64,000 nucleotides of DNA. Origin: Prado023 sp963798745 (GTDB taxonomy: Bacteria; Actinomycetota; Actinomycetes; S36-B12; CAIYMF01). How positions within the stretch are numbered: the first letter of the stretch is position 1; each line of letters begins with the position of its first letter. The DNA is taken from positions 1-64,000 of the forward strand of contig CAWCUF010000007.1 in the NCBI GenBank assembly GCA_963798745.1, in the 5' to 3' direction. The notes beneath the pieces were generated by a model. It was not told the origin of the DNA, did not search any database, and worked only from the letters and a program-made list of their open reading frames with translations. The position numbers and the translations under genes were made by a program. Shown in pieces: positions 8,055 to 16,501 of this stretch.

Positions 8055-10313
8055 TCAGCCGCGCACTGGCCGCTCCAGCAGGCCGAGGTGCCGAGCCCGT
8101 GTGACGGCCTCATGCCGCGTCGATGCACCCAGCTTCCGGTAGATCGCCAGGGCGTGGGTCTTGACCGTGTTGCCCGACAGGAACAGGTGCTCCCCGATCT
8201 GCCCGAAGGTCAGGTGGCTGGGAAGGAACTGCAGCACGCGGATCTCGGCCGCGGTGAGGACATTGGCCGGCACGCCGTCGCCGGTTGCTGTGCGCAGTGC
8301 CGCCTCGGCCTCGGCCAGCAGGTCGGCGGTGAGCCACGCCGCCAGGTCCGGGGTCATCGCGGCCCGCGCCTCGAGGATCAGCTGCCGCGCCATGGGGCGC
8401 TCGCCCAGCAGGGCGGCCGTCCGGGCCTGGATCGAGCGGCCGGAGACGGCGAACCAAGGGGCGATGCCGGTGAGCTGGGCCGTCAATCGCCGCGCGGATT
8501 GGAGGGTGCTGGTCGCCTTCTCCGGTTCGCGCAGCAGCGTCTGGGCCAGCGCCAGCCCGGTCAGGGTGTGAGCGGACGTGGCCAGGCGATCCAGGTCGTG
8601 CTCGTCGATGACCTCGGCTGACCGGGCGATCAGTCGGGCCCCGGCCTGCACGTCACCGGACATGAGGGTCAGCATTCCGAGGACGGACATCGCATCTGCT
8701 TCGATCAGCGGCACATCGAGGGCTCGGGCGTAGCGCTGAGCGTCGCCCAGCACGGTCGCGGCGCCGTCGAAGTCACGCTTGAGCATCAGACAGATGCCGG
8801 TCAGGAACGTGGCCGCGGACCGGAAGATCGAGTCCGCAGGCAACCCCTGCAGTGCGCGCGTGGTCAAGTCCTGCATCTCCTCGACCGTGCACCGCCCGAT
8901 GAGCGCGAGCAGCACCGCGAAGGACGCGGCATAAGGGTCTTCTGAGAGCTGGTCGCGCCAGGACCGACCCGCGTGCCTTTCGGCGCACACCGACCAGCGC
9001 TCCCGTCTGTCGACGTCCCCGAGTTGAAGGGCCAGCCACGCAGCGGACAGCGTGAGCCATCGGTCACTGGCGATGTCCCGGTCGGACAGGCCTGCGAGCC
9101 AGCGCTGGAGGCGATCGGGCCGTCCGGCGCCGATGCATCCCCCGATTCCTGACCAGACAAGCTCACCGACGCGGCTGAGATCGCCCGCGGACCTGGCGTG
9201 ATGGATCGCCGCGTCCAGGTCGCCGACGTCGTCGAACCATCGGGACGCGCGCCGGTGCAGGATGGCGACGATCTCGGGTTCCTGTGTGGTCAGCTGCGCG
9301 TGCAGCGCCTCGGCGAGCAGGTGGTGATATCGGTAGCGGCGGGCGCGGGTGTCAAGCTCGACGACCAGGCGGTTGGTCTGGCTCACCTGCGCGAGCACGC
9401 GCGCCGAATCGTTCCTGTCCAGGATTCGGTCGCACAATGCTGGTATCAGCTCCTCGAGGACCGACGTGCACATCAGGAATTGCCGGGTCTCCTCGTCTAG
9501 GGGGTCCAGGACCTGCAATCGCAGGTAGTCCAGGATGGCCCGGTCGGAACCGAAGGGGATCGGCACCGGCGTCATTCGGGTGGACGCACCCTTGTCGCGC
9601 ACCGCGAGGGCATCGAGGTAGAGCGCGACGGCCCACCCCTCGGCGTGCTCGGTGGCCCTGGCCACTTCGTGGTCGGCCACATGCAGTCCCATTCCGGCGA
9701 ACAGGTCGATGGCCTCCACCACGCTGAAAGCGAGGTCATCGGGGCCGAACTCGCGCAGCCGCCCTTGTGCCCGAGCAGGTGCGAGCCAGATTGGTGCGGG
9801 CTCGCGTGACAGGAAGGCTACGGCAGAACCTTGTGGGACGCTGCCGACCAACGCCGCCAGGAGGTCGTGGCACGCCGCGTCGGTGAGCAGGTGAAGGTCA
9901 TCCACGACGAGCACGTAGGGGGCGCCTCGGTTCCCGACAAGGTCCGCGAGGGCTGAGGGCAGCAGCGTGGAGAAGGCCGGCTCGGCCGCTGAGGCAAGTG
10001 CCCGGGTCTTACGCGCGGGCGGACCGAGGGACTCCAACGCCTTGACCAGGGCCCGCGCGAACGCCGACGGCTCGGTGAGTGTGGGAGACAGGGCGAGGAC
10101 CCTGCGGGGGCGCGGGTCCACGTCTGCCCACTGCCCAACAATCGTCGACTTGCCTGCGCCGGCAGGTCCGCTGATGAAGATGACCGTCTGGCCCCAGTCA
10201 GCCAGGAGCGCATCCAGCAGCTGCGCCCGGATGACCACACCGGGTTGCGCGCCGCTGACCGGACGCCCGGCCCGGCCGTCGGCGGTCACCCCGAACCACG
10301 GGCCCTGCGTCAT
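8055..10313 (-). CDS. LAL/MalT-like LuxR family transcriptional regulator
   Basis: A 752-residue regulator. An ATPase module carries Walker A GPAGAGKST at residues 49-57 and a Walker-B-like YVLVVDDLHLL near 135. A winged-helix and TPR-like helical middle follows, then a C-terminal LuxR helix-turn-helix at about 690-745 (LTAAEIRVLQFL, GQIGEHLFLSGNTVKTHALA). Such proteins hydrolyse ATP while switching between inactive and DNA-binding states on inducer binding. The ATG at 10313 is chosen because AAGGAG sits five bases upstream, whereas a longer frame to 10487 crosses the divergent promoter. It is transcribed away from the DUF6325 gene, with a shared palindrome between them. It is the best candidate to bind the palindromes at 8028, 10328, 11059, 13659 and 21615, but this is inference. 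Confidence 0.88.
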   Translation of the reverse strand: MTQGPWFGVTADGRAGRPVSGAQPGVVIRAQLLDALLADWGQTVIFISGPAGAGKSTIVGQWADVDPRPRRVLALSPTLTEPSAFARALVKALESLGPPARKTRALASAAEPAFSTLLPSALADLVGNRGAPYVLVVDDLHLLTDAACHDLLAALVGSVPQGSAVAFLSREPAPIWLAPARAQGRLREFGPDDLAFSVVEAIDLFAGMGLHVADHEVARATEHAEGWAVALYLDALAVRDKGASTRMTPVPIPFGSDRAILDYLRLQVLDPLDEETRQFLMCTSVLEELIPALCDRILDRNDSARVLAQVSQTNRLVVELDTRARRYRYHHLLAEALHAQLTTQEPEIVAILHRRASRWFDDVGDLDAAIHHARSAGDLSRVGELVWSGIGGCIGAGRPDRLQRWLAGLSDRDIASDRWLTLSAAWLALQLGDVDRRERWSVCAERHAGRSWRDQLSEDPYAASFAVLLALIGRCTVEEMQDLTTRALQGLPADSIFRSAATFLTGICLMLKRDFDGAATVLGDAQRYARALDVPLIEADAMSVLGMLTLMSGDVQAGARLIARSAEVIDEHDLDRLATSAHTLTGLALAQTLLREPEKATSTLQSARRLTAQLTGIAPWFAVSGRSIQARTAALLGERPMARQLILEARAAMTPDLAAWLTADLLAEAEAALRTATGDGVPANVLTAAEIRVLQFLPSHLTFGQIGEHLFLSGNTVKTHALAIYRKLGASTRHEAVTRARHLGLLERPVRG

Positions 10314-10327
10314 GGGCTCTCCTTGTT

Positions 10328-10345
10328 CATCCGATTCGGAGGATG
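10328..10345. promoter_or_regulatory. Regulon palindrome, copy 2 (divergent promoter)
   Basis: CATCCGATTCGGAGGATG lies in the 88-base gap between the leftward LuxR gene (start 10313) and the rightward DUF6325 gene (start 10402). The core TCATCCGATTCGG is shared exactly with copy 4 at 13659. A site here could control both directions. Confidence 0.6.
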
Positions 10346-10401
10346 TCCGACGTGATTGTGCTCGCTCATGGTGGCAGCACATCGTCTGGAAGGAAACCGC
10401 A

Positions 10402-10872
10402 ATGACCGAAGCAGCAGCGGACATCGAGACACTGGGGCCCGTCGACTTCCTGATCGTCGAGTTCCCCGCCGGTCGCCAGAACTTCACCGGCGAGATGGTC
10501 GAGGAACTTGTTCAGTTGACCGAGGGTGGCATCATCCGGATCCTCGACCTGCTGATCATCGCCAAGAACGACGACGGCTCGATCGACGCGATGGAGGTCG
10601 ACGGCCTCGAGGGCGCTGACGAGCTCCGTCAGCTCGAGGGGCAGATCGCGGAGATCTTGGCCGCCGACGACGTCGAGATGCTCGCCGCAGCCATCGAGCC
10701 CGGCACGATCGCCGCCGTGCTGGTCTGGGAGAACACGTGGGCCGCGCCCTTCGGGTCCGCGGCCCGACGTGCCGGTGGGCAGCTCGTGGCCAACGGGAGG
10801 ATCCCGATCCAGGCGATCGCCGCATCCATTGAAGCCGAACTGGCCGCCGAGGCCACTGAAGGAGGGAACTGA
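10402..10872 (+). CDS. DUF6325 family protein
   Basis: A 156-residue acidic soluble protein with the arrangement of the DUF6325 family: GPVDFLIVEFP near the start, ELVQLTEGGIIRILDLLIIA, an acidic middle, then a second half ending AAVLVWENTWAAPF and a helical region. The function of the family is not known. It is often found beside small SHOCT or DUF1269-type proteins in actinobacteria, as here. The ATG at 10402 has AGGAAA eight bases upstream. It is followed after one base by a tiny basic gene, so the two form an operon. A copy of the regulon palindrome lies 56 bases upstream. Confidence 0.8.
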   Translation: MTEAAADIETLGPVDFLIVEFPAGRQNFTGEMVEELVQLTEGGIIRILDLLIIAKNDDGSIDAMEVDGLEGADELRQLEGQIAEILAADDVEMLAAAIEPGTIAAVLVWENTWAAPFGSAARRAGGQLVANGRIPIQAIAASIEAELAAEATEGGN

Positions 10873-10873
10873 C

Positions 10874-11044
10874 ATGCCACTGGGACCACGACGAGTCGGA
10901 CGCGTAGGTGTGGTGGGATCCCCGGTCGTACGCACCGCGGCCGTCGTCGGAACCGCGAAGGTCGTCAGCAACGGGGTCGACCGGCGTCAGGACCGCCGCG
11001 AGGACCGGCGCGACGACCGCGGAGGCCGGCGCGACCGCCGCTGA
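10874..11044 (+). CDS. Small basic protein co-transcribed with DUF6325
   Basis: A 56-residue protein whose start is one base after the DUF6325 stop. The first half has a hydrophobic Val/Ala-rich segment (GVVGSPVVRTAAVVGTAKVV). The second half is a run of Arg/Asp/Gly repeats (RRQDRREDRRDDRGGRRDRR). Position, GGAGGG just upstream inside the DUF6325 end, and consistent composition support a real gene. It resembles the short basic proteins that accompany DUF6325 elsewhere. Function unknown; association with membrane or nucleic acid is possible. Confidence 0.65.
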   Translation: MPLGPRRVGRVGVVGSPVVRTAAVVGTAKVVSNGVDRRQDRREDRRDDRGGRRDRR

Positions 11045-11058
11045 CGGCTGCGCCGCCC

Positions 11059-11083
11059 GTCCTCATCCGATCCGGATGAGGAC
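11059..11083. promoter_or_regulatory. Regulon palindrome, copy 3
   Basis: A perfect palindrome: left arm GTCCTCATCCG at 11059-11069, ATC, right arm CGGATGAGGAC at 11073-11083. It is the longest of the five copies and ends 31 bases before the lipoprotein ATG. Alone it could be a terminator for the DUF6325 operon. The shared TCATCCGA/TCGGATGA core argues that it is (also) an operator. Confidence 0.6.
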
Positions 11084-11113
11084 GGATCCCGTTCCGGGCG
11101 CTGGGATGGCCCG

Positions 11114-12775
11114 ATGAGACATACGCAGCCGATTGCCATCGGCGGGATCGTCATCGCCCTGGCCCTGACGGGTTGCACCGGGCAGGCCACAGACGCCGGC
11201 GGCAGCGCGACGGATCGGGCATCGGCCAGTGCGGCCGCCTCAGCGGTGCACTCCGCGCGCGCGGCGGTCAGCGGCAACGTGTGCCCGATGGCATTGGATG
11301 CCTCGGAGGCCGATTACTACCCGATCCAGCCCAGTTTCTCCGCCGGGTACTCGCTGGCGGCCCAGACCCTCAACGACACGACGAAAGACTGGGCGTACGT
11401 CGTGTCCGGTGACTTCCCGTACTCCAACTGGATGGCGTGGTACCTCTACACGACAGCAGGCGTCCCCCTGGTGAAGCTCTCGGACACGGACCTCCAGCCC
11501 GATCCGGGGTCGACGAACCCCTACGTCCCGGGGAACAAGATCCTCGCTTCGCCGCGCAGCTACCACGTCTACTTCATGCCGGCCGACACCCCGGCGAGCG
11601 TGGTGTCCTCGATGCAGGCCGACGGGAAGAACGTCGCGCTGATGCCCGATCAGGGGTCCACCCCGGGCGTGACCATGATCAGCCGCAGCTATTGGTCGTT
11701 CGCGAACGACGACCTCGGCGACTACGACCGGTTCGGGTATGGCGGGCCGATGGACACACCCGTCCACACGATTACCGCGTTCCTGACCGACACCGACACC
11801 GGCGAACTCACCGACACACCGGTGAGCGACTGTGGCGCCCAGAGCGAGCTTCCTGAGGCGATTTGGTACAACCCCCAGACGAACAGCCCCATCGTCACGT
11901 TCAAGGACTCCGACCCGCCCGGTGGCGACGAGTTCAACGACCTGCCGCGATTCCTCGTACAGACCGGATCCGGCGCGGGCACGGTCGGCGCGGAGTTCCC
12001 GCCCTCGCCGGAGCCCGACCAGGTGCAGTTCTACCGCAACGCCGCCAACCACGCGCCCTACGCCGATGTGAGCTCCGCCCCGCCGGCGGGCGACCCCCCG
12101 GACGCCTGCGGCGGGTACGTGATGGCCAACCTGCCCAACGATGTCGTCTCGCTGGTCCACATTCCGCAGGTGCCCAGCTTCCCCGACTACTCGGGGGCCA
12201 CCGCGGACACGGTCAACGACTCGGACAACGTTGACGTCCAGTTCTACAGCGTCGTGATCTACGGAGCGAAGAAGCAGCTCGACGCCCTCGGCACGGCTGA
12301 CAACTCACAGATCGGCAACTCGCAGATCAAGGTCAACGAGGACGGCAGCGCGACCGTCGTGCTGTGGCCCGATTCGGCAAGCCAGGCGCAGGTCGAGCAG
12401 ATCAAGGAGGTTGCGGACGCCAACGGATGGAACCTGCTCAAGAGCGGCTACCAGACGCCGGTGGCACCGAACCTGCTCGTGGTTCGCGAGAAGGGCGAGA
12501 ACCCGCAGTGGAAGAATGCGCTGAGCGCCAATGAGGTCACGCAGGGAGCCCCCTGCCCTCAGAGTGCCGACCCCACCTTGCCCCTGCCCCAGGATCCACC
12601 CGACGCCGCGGTCACCCAGTTCAACGGAATGGGACTGACCGCCCCGCAGGGCCAGAACTGCACCATCGCCGGGTTCCTCTCGGGCACGTGCCTGACCGAC
12701 CTGCAGGCGCGCCTGAAGCAGGACGGCGCTGCGTGGTCCTCCAGCGGTGGCTGGCCGACGCAGGTTGCGCCGTAG
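11114..12775 (+). CDS. Secreted lipoprotein of unknown family
   Basis: A 553-residue protein with a lipoprotein signal: a hydrophobic stretch IGGIVIALALTGCT whose Cys is the lipidation site. The mature part is acidic and rich in aromatic residues, Pro and Asp (for example KDWAYVVSGDFPYSNWMAWY, and PVHTITAFLTDTDTGEL), with seven or more Cys, consistent with an extracellular folded domain. I do not recognise the family. It ends exactly at the base before the next gene's ATG, so it is co-transcribed with the hydrolase. A strong regulon palindrome lies just upstream. A role at the cell surface in the same pathway as the hydrolase is likely. Confidence 0.75.
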   Translation: MRHTQPIAIGGIVIALALTGCTGQATDAGGSATDRASASAAASAVHSARAAVSGNVCPMALDASEADYYPIQPSFSAGYSLAAQTLNDTTKDWAYVVSGDFPYSNWMAWYLYTTAGVPLVKLSDTDLQPDPGSTNPYVPGNKILASPRSYHVYFMPADTPASVVSSMQADGKNVALMPDQGSTPGVTMISRSYWSFANDDLGDYDRFGYGGPMDTPVHTITAFLTDTDTGELTDTPVSDCGAQSELPEAIWYNPQTNSPIVTFKDSDPPGGDEFNDLPRFLVQTGSGAGTVGAEFPPSPEPDQVQFYRNAANHAPYADVSSAPPAGDPPDACGGYVMANLPNDVVSLVHIPQVPSFPDYSGATADTVNDSDNVDVQFYSVVIYGAKKQLDALGTADNSQIGNSQIKVNEDGSATVVLWPDSASQAQVEQIKEVADANGWNLLKSGYQTPVAPNLLVVREKGENPQWKNALSANEVTQGAPCPQSADPTLPLPQDPPDAAVTQFNGMGLTAPQGQNCTIAGFLSGTCLTDLQARLKQDGAAWSSSGGWPTQVAP

Positions 12776-13642
12776 ATGTCGGGCGATCCCGTCGTCGATG
12801 TTCTGGTCGCTGAGCACCGGGAGGCAGGCAGGTTCTTCGATGTCGGGGGTCTTCGCAGCTTCGTGCGTTCCGAGGGCACCGGCGAGCCGGTCGTGATGAT
12901 GCATGGCCTGCCGGCATCGTCCTACCTGTACCGCAAGGTCCTCCCCGAAGTCGCCGGTCGCGGCCTTCGCGGGATCAGCTTCGACCTCCCGGGCCTCGGG
13001 CTCGCCGAGCGACCGCAGGACTTCGACTACACGATCGCCGGGATGGGCGCCTTCGCCGCCCAGGCTGTCGACGCGCTCTGGCTGGATCGCTTCCACCTGG
13101 TGGTCCACGATGCGGGTGGTCCGGTCGGCTTCGAACTCGCCCAGCGCTGCGGTGACCGGATCCAGTCGCTGACGATCCTGAACACCGTCCTCGGCATCGG
13201 CCGCGTTCCCTTCCCCGGCGAGGCGTACGCACGGTTGGCCAGCCGGATGCGCGGGCCCATGCGCTCCCGGGCCGCGTGGCGGCACCTCATGTACTCGGTC
13301 GGCATCGCCAACCGGACGGCGACCAGCGAGGCGGAGGTCGATGTGTACCGGGTCCTGCTCCTGGAGCCCGACGCGGGCGCCGGCTACTTGCGCATCATGG
13401 GCCAGCTCGGCAGTCAACGCGGGAAGCTCGACTACTCCCACGTCATCGACTCCCGCAGGACCCCGTACCCCGTCGCCCTCGCGTGGGGAGGGATGGACCC
13501 GATCCTCTCGCTGCGACGCATGGGCTGGCGGGCCCTGGCGGCCACCCACCTTCCGTCGATGACCGTACTCCCCGGCAAGCACTTCCTCCAGGAGGACAAC
13601 GCCCCCGAGGTGGCAGCGATCATCGCTCGCAATGCCTCGTGA
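12776..13642 (+). CDS. Alpha/beta hydrolase, haloalkane-dehalogenase-like
   Basis: A 288-residue alpha/beta hydrolase. The nucleophile position reads VHDAGGPVGFE, with Asp rather than Ser, as in haloalkane dehalogenases and haloacid-type members. The oxyanion region is HGLPASSYLYRK, and the catalytic His is probably in LPGKHFLQED near the C-terminus. This suggests C-halogen or related ester cleavage with a covalent Asp intermediate, but substrate range cannot be read. The ATG follows the upstream lipoprotein stop with no gap, so translation is coupled. Alternative: an epoxide hydrolase, which also uses Asp. Confidence 0.85.
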   Translation: MSGDPVVDVLVAEHREAGRFFDVGGLRSFVRSEGTGEPVVMMHGLPASSYLYRKVLPEVAGRGLRGISFDLPGLGLAERPQDFDYTIAGMGAFAAQAVDALWLDRFHLVVHDAGGPVGFELAQRCGDRIQSLTILNTVLGIGRVPFPGEAYARLASRMRGPMRSRAAWRHLMYSVGIANRTATSEAEVDVYRVLLLEPDAGAGYLRIMGQLGSQRGKLDYSHVIDSRRTPYPVALAWGGMDPILSLRRMGWRALAATHLPSMTVLPGKHFLQEDNAPEVAAIIARNAS

Positions 13643-13658
13643 CCTCCAACGGGCCGGG

Positions 13659-13671
13659 TTCATCCGATTCG
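13659..13671. promoter_or_regulatory. Regulon palindrome, copy 4 (half preserved)
   Basis: TTCATCCGATTCGG matches the left half and centre of copy 2. The right half (GGGAGG) is degenerate. It lies just after the hydrolase stop and upstream of a decayed LURP-one-type gene. Confidence 0.5.
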
Positions 13672-13799
13672 GGGGAGGCAGCAGCAGTTGAAGGAGCGCA
13701 GGGTGAGGACCGGCAGCCCGGTCCGGGCGGTCATGACATAGAGGAATGCACCGATGCGAGGAAATGGGCGGCGCGAGGGGCGTCGTGCGGAGCGGGTGC

Positions 13800-14046
13800 G
13801 CCCCAGACGCTGGTCATCGAGGACGCCAACGGTGCCGAGCTGATGAAGATCCAGGACCGCCCGGTCCATGTGCGCGAGGTGATGGAGGTGCACGACGCCG
13901 CCGATGCGACGGGTGCCACGGTCGCCGAGGTGTCGAAGAAGTGGTTCCGGGTCCGCGACTCCTACGGCGTCGAGGTCGCACCCGGGCAGAACGCCGCCCC
14001 GATCCTGGCCATGGCGGTCTGCATCGACCAGATGGCCGCCGGCTGA
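13800..14046 (+). pseudogene. LURP-one-related protein remnant with internal deletion
   Basis: The translation TLVIEDANGAELMKIQDRPV followed by HVREVMEV matches the second and third strands of LURP-one-related (scramblase-like barrel) proteins. The end VAEVSKKWFRVRDSYGVEVA with PGQNAAPILAMAVCIDQM is the canonical C-terminus. The ~45 residues that normally join these parts and ~50 N-terminal residues are missing, so the barrel cannot close. No sensible start codon with a ribosome site opens this frame. This looks like a gene reduced by two deletions while its upstream operator-like site survives. Confidence 0.6.
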
Positions 14047-14138
14047 CCCACACCCAAGAATCGCCGCGCGGCGGGCTTCGCCCAGCGGCACTCACGTGGC
14101 GCAACTCTTGAGTGCGTCCCCCTCGAACGGACGACAGC

Positions 14139-14456
14139 ATGTCAGAGAACCCCCTGTTGGACACTGTTCTGGAGATGACCTCTGCATCCGTGGATCGGGT
14201 GGAATTCAGTGATGAGGTCCTGCTGCTGGTACGCCTGGCGGCCCTGGTCGCCGTCGACGCCCCGCCCGCGTCGTACCTGGCCACCCTGGGCGCCGGCGCC
14301 GGCGCCGGCACTGCCCTGACCCTGGACGACGCACGCAGCGTGCTGATCGCCGTGGCCCCGATCGTCGGTGCGCCCCGGGTCGTGTCCGCCGCTGCCAAGA
14401 TCGCCGAGGCGCTCGGATTCGCGCTCGCCCTCGACGACCTGGGAGCAGCAGGATGA
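14139..14456 (+). CDS. Carboxymuconolactone decarboxylase (CMD) family protein
   Basis: A 105-residue protein with the alpha-helical CMD/AhpD-like fold. It contains DTVLEMTSASVDRVEFSDEV, LLVRLAALVAVDAPPASYLA and LIAVAPIVGAPRVVSAA. Members with the CxxC pair are peroxidase-like, but no CxxC is present here, so redox activity is unlikely and the role is unknown. This subfamily commonly sits beside DUF6325 and SHOCT genes. The ATG at 14139 is preferred over 14112 because the family starts MSENPLLDTVLEM. Its 3' end overlaps the first bases of the next frame. Confidence 0.8.
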   Translation: MSENPLLDTVLEMTSASVDRVEFSDEVLLLVRLAALVAVDAPPASYLATLGAGAGAGTALTLDDARSVLIAVAPIVGAPRVVSAAAKIAEALGFALALDDLGAAG

Positions 14457-14472
14457 CGAGTTGTTCACAGGG

Positions 14473-15017
14473 GTGGAAGCCACCGTCATGCTGTCCCTCG
14501 CATTGGTCGGATGCAGCTCGGACCGTGATTCGGGGAGCCCGACTGCCTCGTCGCCCGCAGCGGTGTCGCCCAGTTCAGCGGCTGGCAATGCCGTGGCCCC
14601 ACTGCCGACCGGTGGCGCGGAGCTTGCCGACACTAGGTGGACGCAATCCGGGGCGTCCTACACCAACACGAGCTTGGCGGACACGGGCATCACGCTGGAC
14701 TTCGCGGCGGCCGAGCCCAGCGGCAACGGTGGCGTGAACACCTACAGCGCGGCCTACACGTCTGCGGCTGCCGGATCGTTGGCGTTCCCGGAGATCGCGT
14801 CGACGAAGATGGCCGGCGACGAGGCTGCGCCATGAGGGCCGACGCCGATCACCTGGCAGCCCTGGCCACCGTCACGGGGTACTCGGCCTCCGGGGGCCTG
14901 TTGGACCTGATCGCCGGGCCGGATCAGATCCTCACCTTCACCAAGAATTGGGCCCAACCCGCTTCACCTGCAAGAACTCGAGTCTCGATCGGAGGACCGT
15001 CATGGCGAAGAAGATGA
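14473..15017 (+). pseudogene. META-domain lipoprotein, frameshifted
   Basis: A short hydrophobic leader ending LALVGCSS (lipobox Cys) precedes a Ser/Pro-rich linker and a META (HslJ-like) domain: LADTRWTQSGASY, GNGGVNTYSAAY and FPEIASTKMAGDEAA. At about 14830 the frame ends at a stop. The continuation, MRADADHLAALATVTGYSAS then LLDLIAGPDQILTF, is in a different frame. Two extra bases (CC after GCTGCG) would explain this. The leader is also unusually short. Unless there is a sequencing error, the gene is broken. A GTG at 14473 or ATG at 14488 could start it. Confidence 0.65.
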
Positions 15018-16501
15018 AGGACCAAGGCCCGGCTGAGAGGGCCGGTCGCCGACCCAAGGGCTCGTCCGGTGCGCCACCGAGGCGTGCCCCGGAGCTGGCT
15101 GCGGTGGGTCGGTCGGCCCGCAAGGAGGTGCCGCGCTCGCAGTTGGGCGCGTGGGTGGCACCGTCGGATCGCCGTGACCCGGTGGAGGTCCTGTCCGAGC
15201 AATCCTTGGGGCGTCTTGAGGATCTGGTTCCGCTGCGGTATGCCCGGATGTCGGCATCAGCGTTCACGTTCTACCGCGGAGCGGCTGCGTTGATGGTCAA
15301 CGACCTGGGCACCCAGGTGCATACCGGGCTCACCGTGCAACTCGCAGGGGATGCGCACCTGGCCAACTTCGGTGGGTTCGCCACTGCGGAGCGGTCGTTG
15401 GTGTTCGACCTGAATGACTTCGACGAGACCTTGCCGGGGCCGTTCGAGTGGGACGTCAAGCGGTTGGTGGCCAGCTTTGAGGTTGCGGCCCGGCACCTGC
15501 GGTTCACCCGCGAGCAGTCCGACGTGATCCTCGCGGCGGCCGCCCGGGAGTACCGCAACGCAATGGCTGAGTTCGCGACCATGCCCCGGTTGGATGTGTG
15601 GTACGCCCGGATTCAGGCTGAGGACATCTTGAGCAGGTGGTCGGGGTCGGTGGATCCGGCGCGTATCGCCTCGTTCCAGCGCACGTTGGCCAAGGGCCGG
15701 AGGAAGACCAGTGCCCGCGCGGTGTCCCGGTACACCACCACCGCACCCGACGGTGAGCTTCAGATCATCAGCGACCCGCCGTTCATCGAGCCCATCGGCG
15801 AACTGTCGGGCCTGGACGAGGCCCAGGTCCGCTCGTGGGTGGAGGGGATCCTGGCCGAGTACCGCACCACGCTTGCCGACGACCTGAAGGTCCTGCTCGA
15901 TGGTTACCGGGTCGTGGATGCGGCACGCAAGATCGTCGGAGTCGGATCGGTGGGCACCCGGTGCTGGATCGCCCTGCTCGTGGGCAAGAACGATCCTGCC
16001 GATGACCTGGTGCTGCAGTTCAAGGAGGCCACCGCCTCCGTGCTCGAATCGGTGACCGAGCCGAGCAGCTATGACAACCACGGCCGTAGGGTCGTCGAGG
16101 GGCAACGGCTGATGCAGTCCGCCAGCGACATGCTGCTTGGCTGGACCCAGGTCGAAGGGCTCGACGGCGTCCTGCGGGACTTCTACGTGCGCCAGATGTG
16201 GGACTGGAAGACCTCCGCAGACCTCGAGAGCATGGACCACCTGGCGATGGAGGTATACGCGAGGGTCTGTGGGTGGACCCTGGCCCGCGCGCATGCCCGC
16301 AGCGGTGACCGGTTCGCGATCGCGGCCTACCTCGGGTCCGGGCGCGCGTTCACCGGGGCGATGCAGGAGTTCGCGGTGCTGTACGCCGACCAGAACCAGC
16401 GCGACTACGAGGCGTTCCAGCGGGCCATCATCGACGGGCGGATCCCCAGGTCGGATGTCTCGGATCCCAAGACCGACAGCGGAGCGCAGGAGACCAGATG
16501 A
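15002..16501 (+). CDS. DUF2252 domain-containing protein
   Basis: A 499-residue soluble protein with the kinase-like DUF2252 fold. Family landmarks are SASAFTFYRGAAALMVNDL, GDAHLANFGGFA, FDLNDFDETLPGPFEWDVKR, VGSVGTRCWIALL, and a C-terminal WTLARAHARSGD. The conserved GDAHxxNFG and DxNDFDE resemble aminoglycoside-phosphotransferase catalytic loops, but no activity is established. The N-terminal ~35 residues are basic and Lys/Arg/Gly-rich. The ATG at 15002 has GGAGGA six bases upstream, so an upstream alternative is rejected. It overlaps the SulP gene by 4 bases (ATGA), so the two are translationally coupled. Confidence 0.88.
   Translation: MAKKMKDQGPAERAGRRPKGSSGAPPRRAPELAAVGRSARKEVPRSQLGAWVAPSDRRDPVEVLSEQSLGRLEDLVPLRYARMSASAFTFYRGAAALMVNDLGTQVHTGLTVQLAGDAHLANFGGFATAERSLVFDLNDFDETLPGPFEWDVKRLVASFEVAARHLRFTREQSDVILAAAAREYRNAMAEFATMPRLDVWYARIQAEDILSRWSGSVDPARIASFQRTLAKGRRKTSARAVSRYTTTAPDGELQIISDPPFIEPIGELSGLDEAQVRSWVEGILAEYRTTLADDLKVLLDGYRVVDAARKIVGVGSVGTRCWIALLVGKNDPADDLVLQFKEATASVLESVTEPSSYDNHGRRVVEGQRLMQSASDMLLGWTQVEGLDGVLRDFYVRQMWDWKTSADLESMDHLAMEVYARVCGWTLARAHARSGDRFAIAAYLGSGRAFTGAMQEFAVLYADQNQRDYEAFQRAIIDGRIPRSDVSDPKTDSGAQETR

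Noticed and set aside
11059..11083. Reading copy 3 of the palindrome only as a terminator
   Set aside because: It does resemble one, but the core is shared with four other sites that do not follow genes in terminator positions, so an operator role is favoured.
12305..13663. A 452-residue minus-strand open frame
   Set aside because: Antisense to the lipoprotein end and the dehalogenase-like hydrolase; no recognisable domain.
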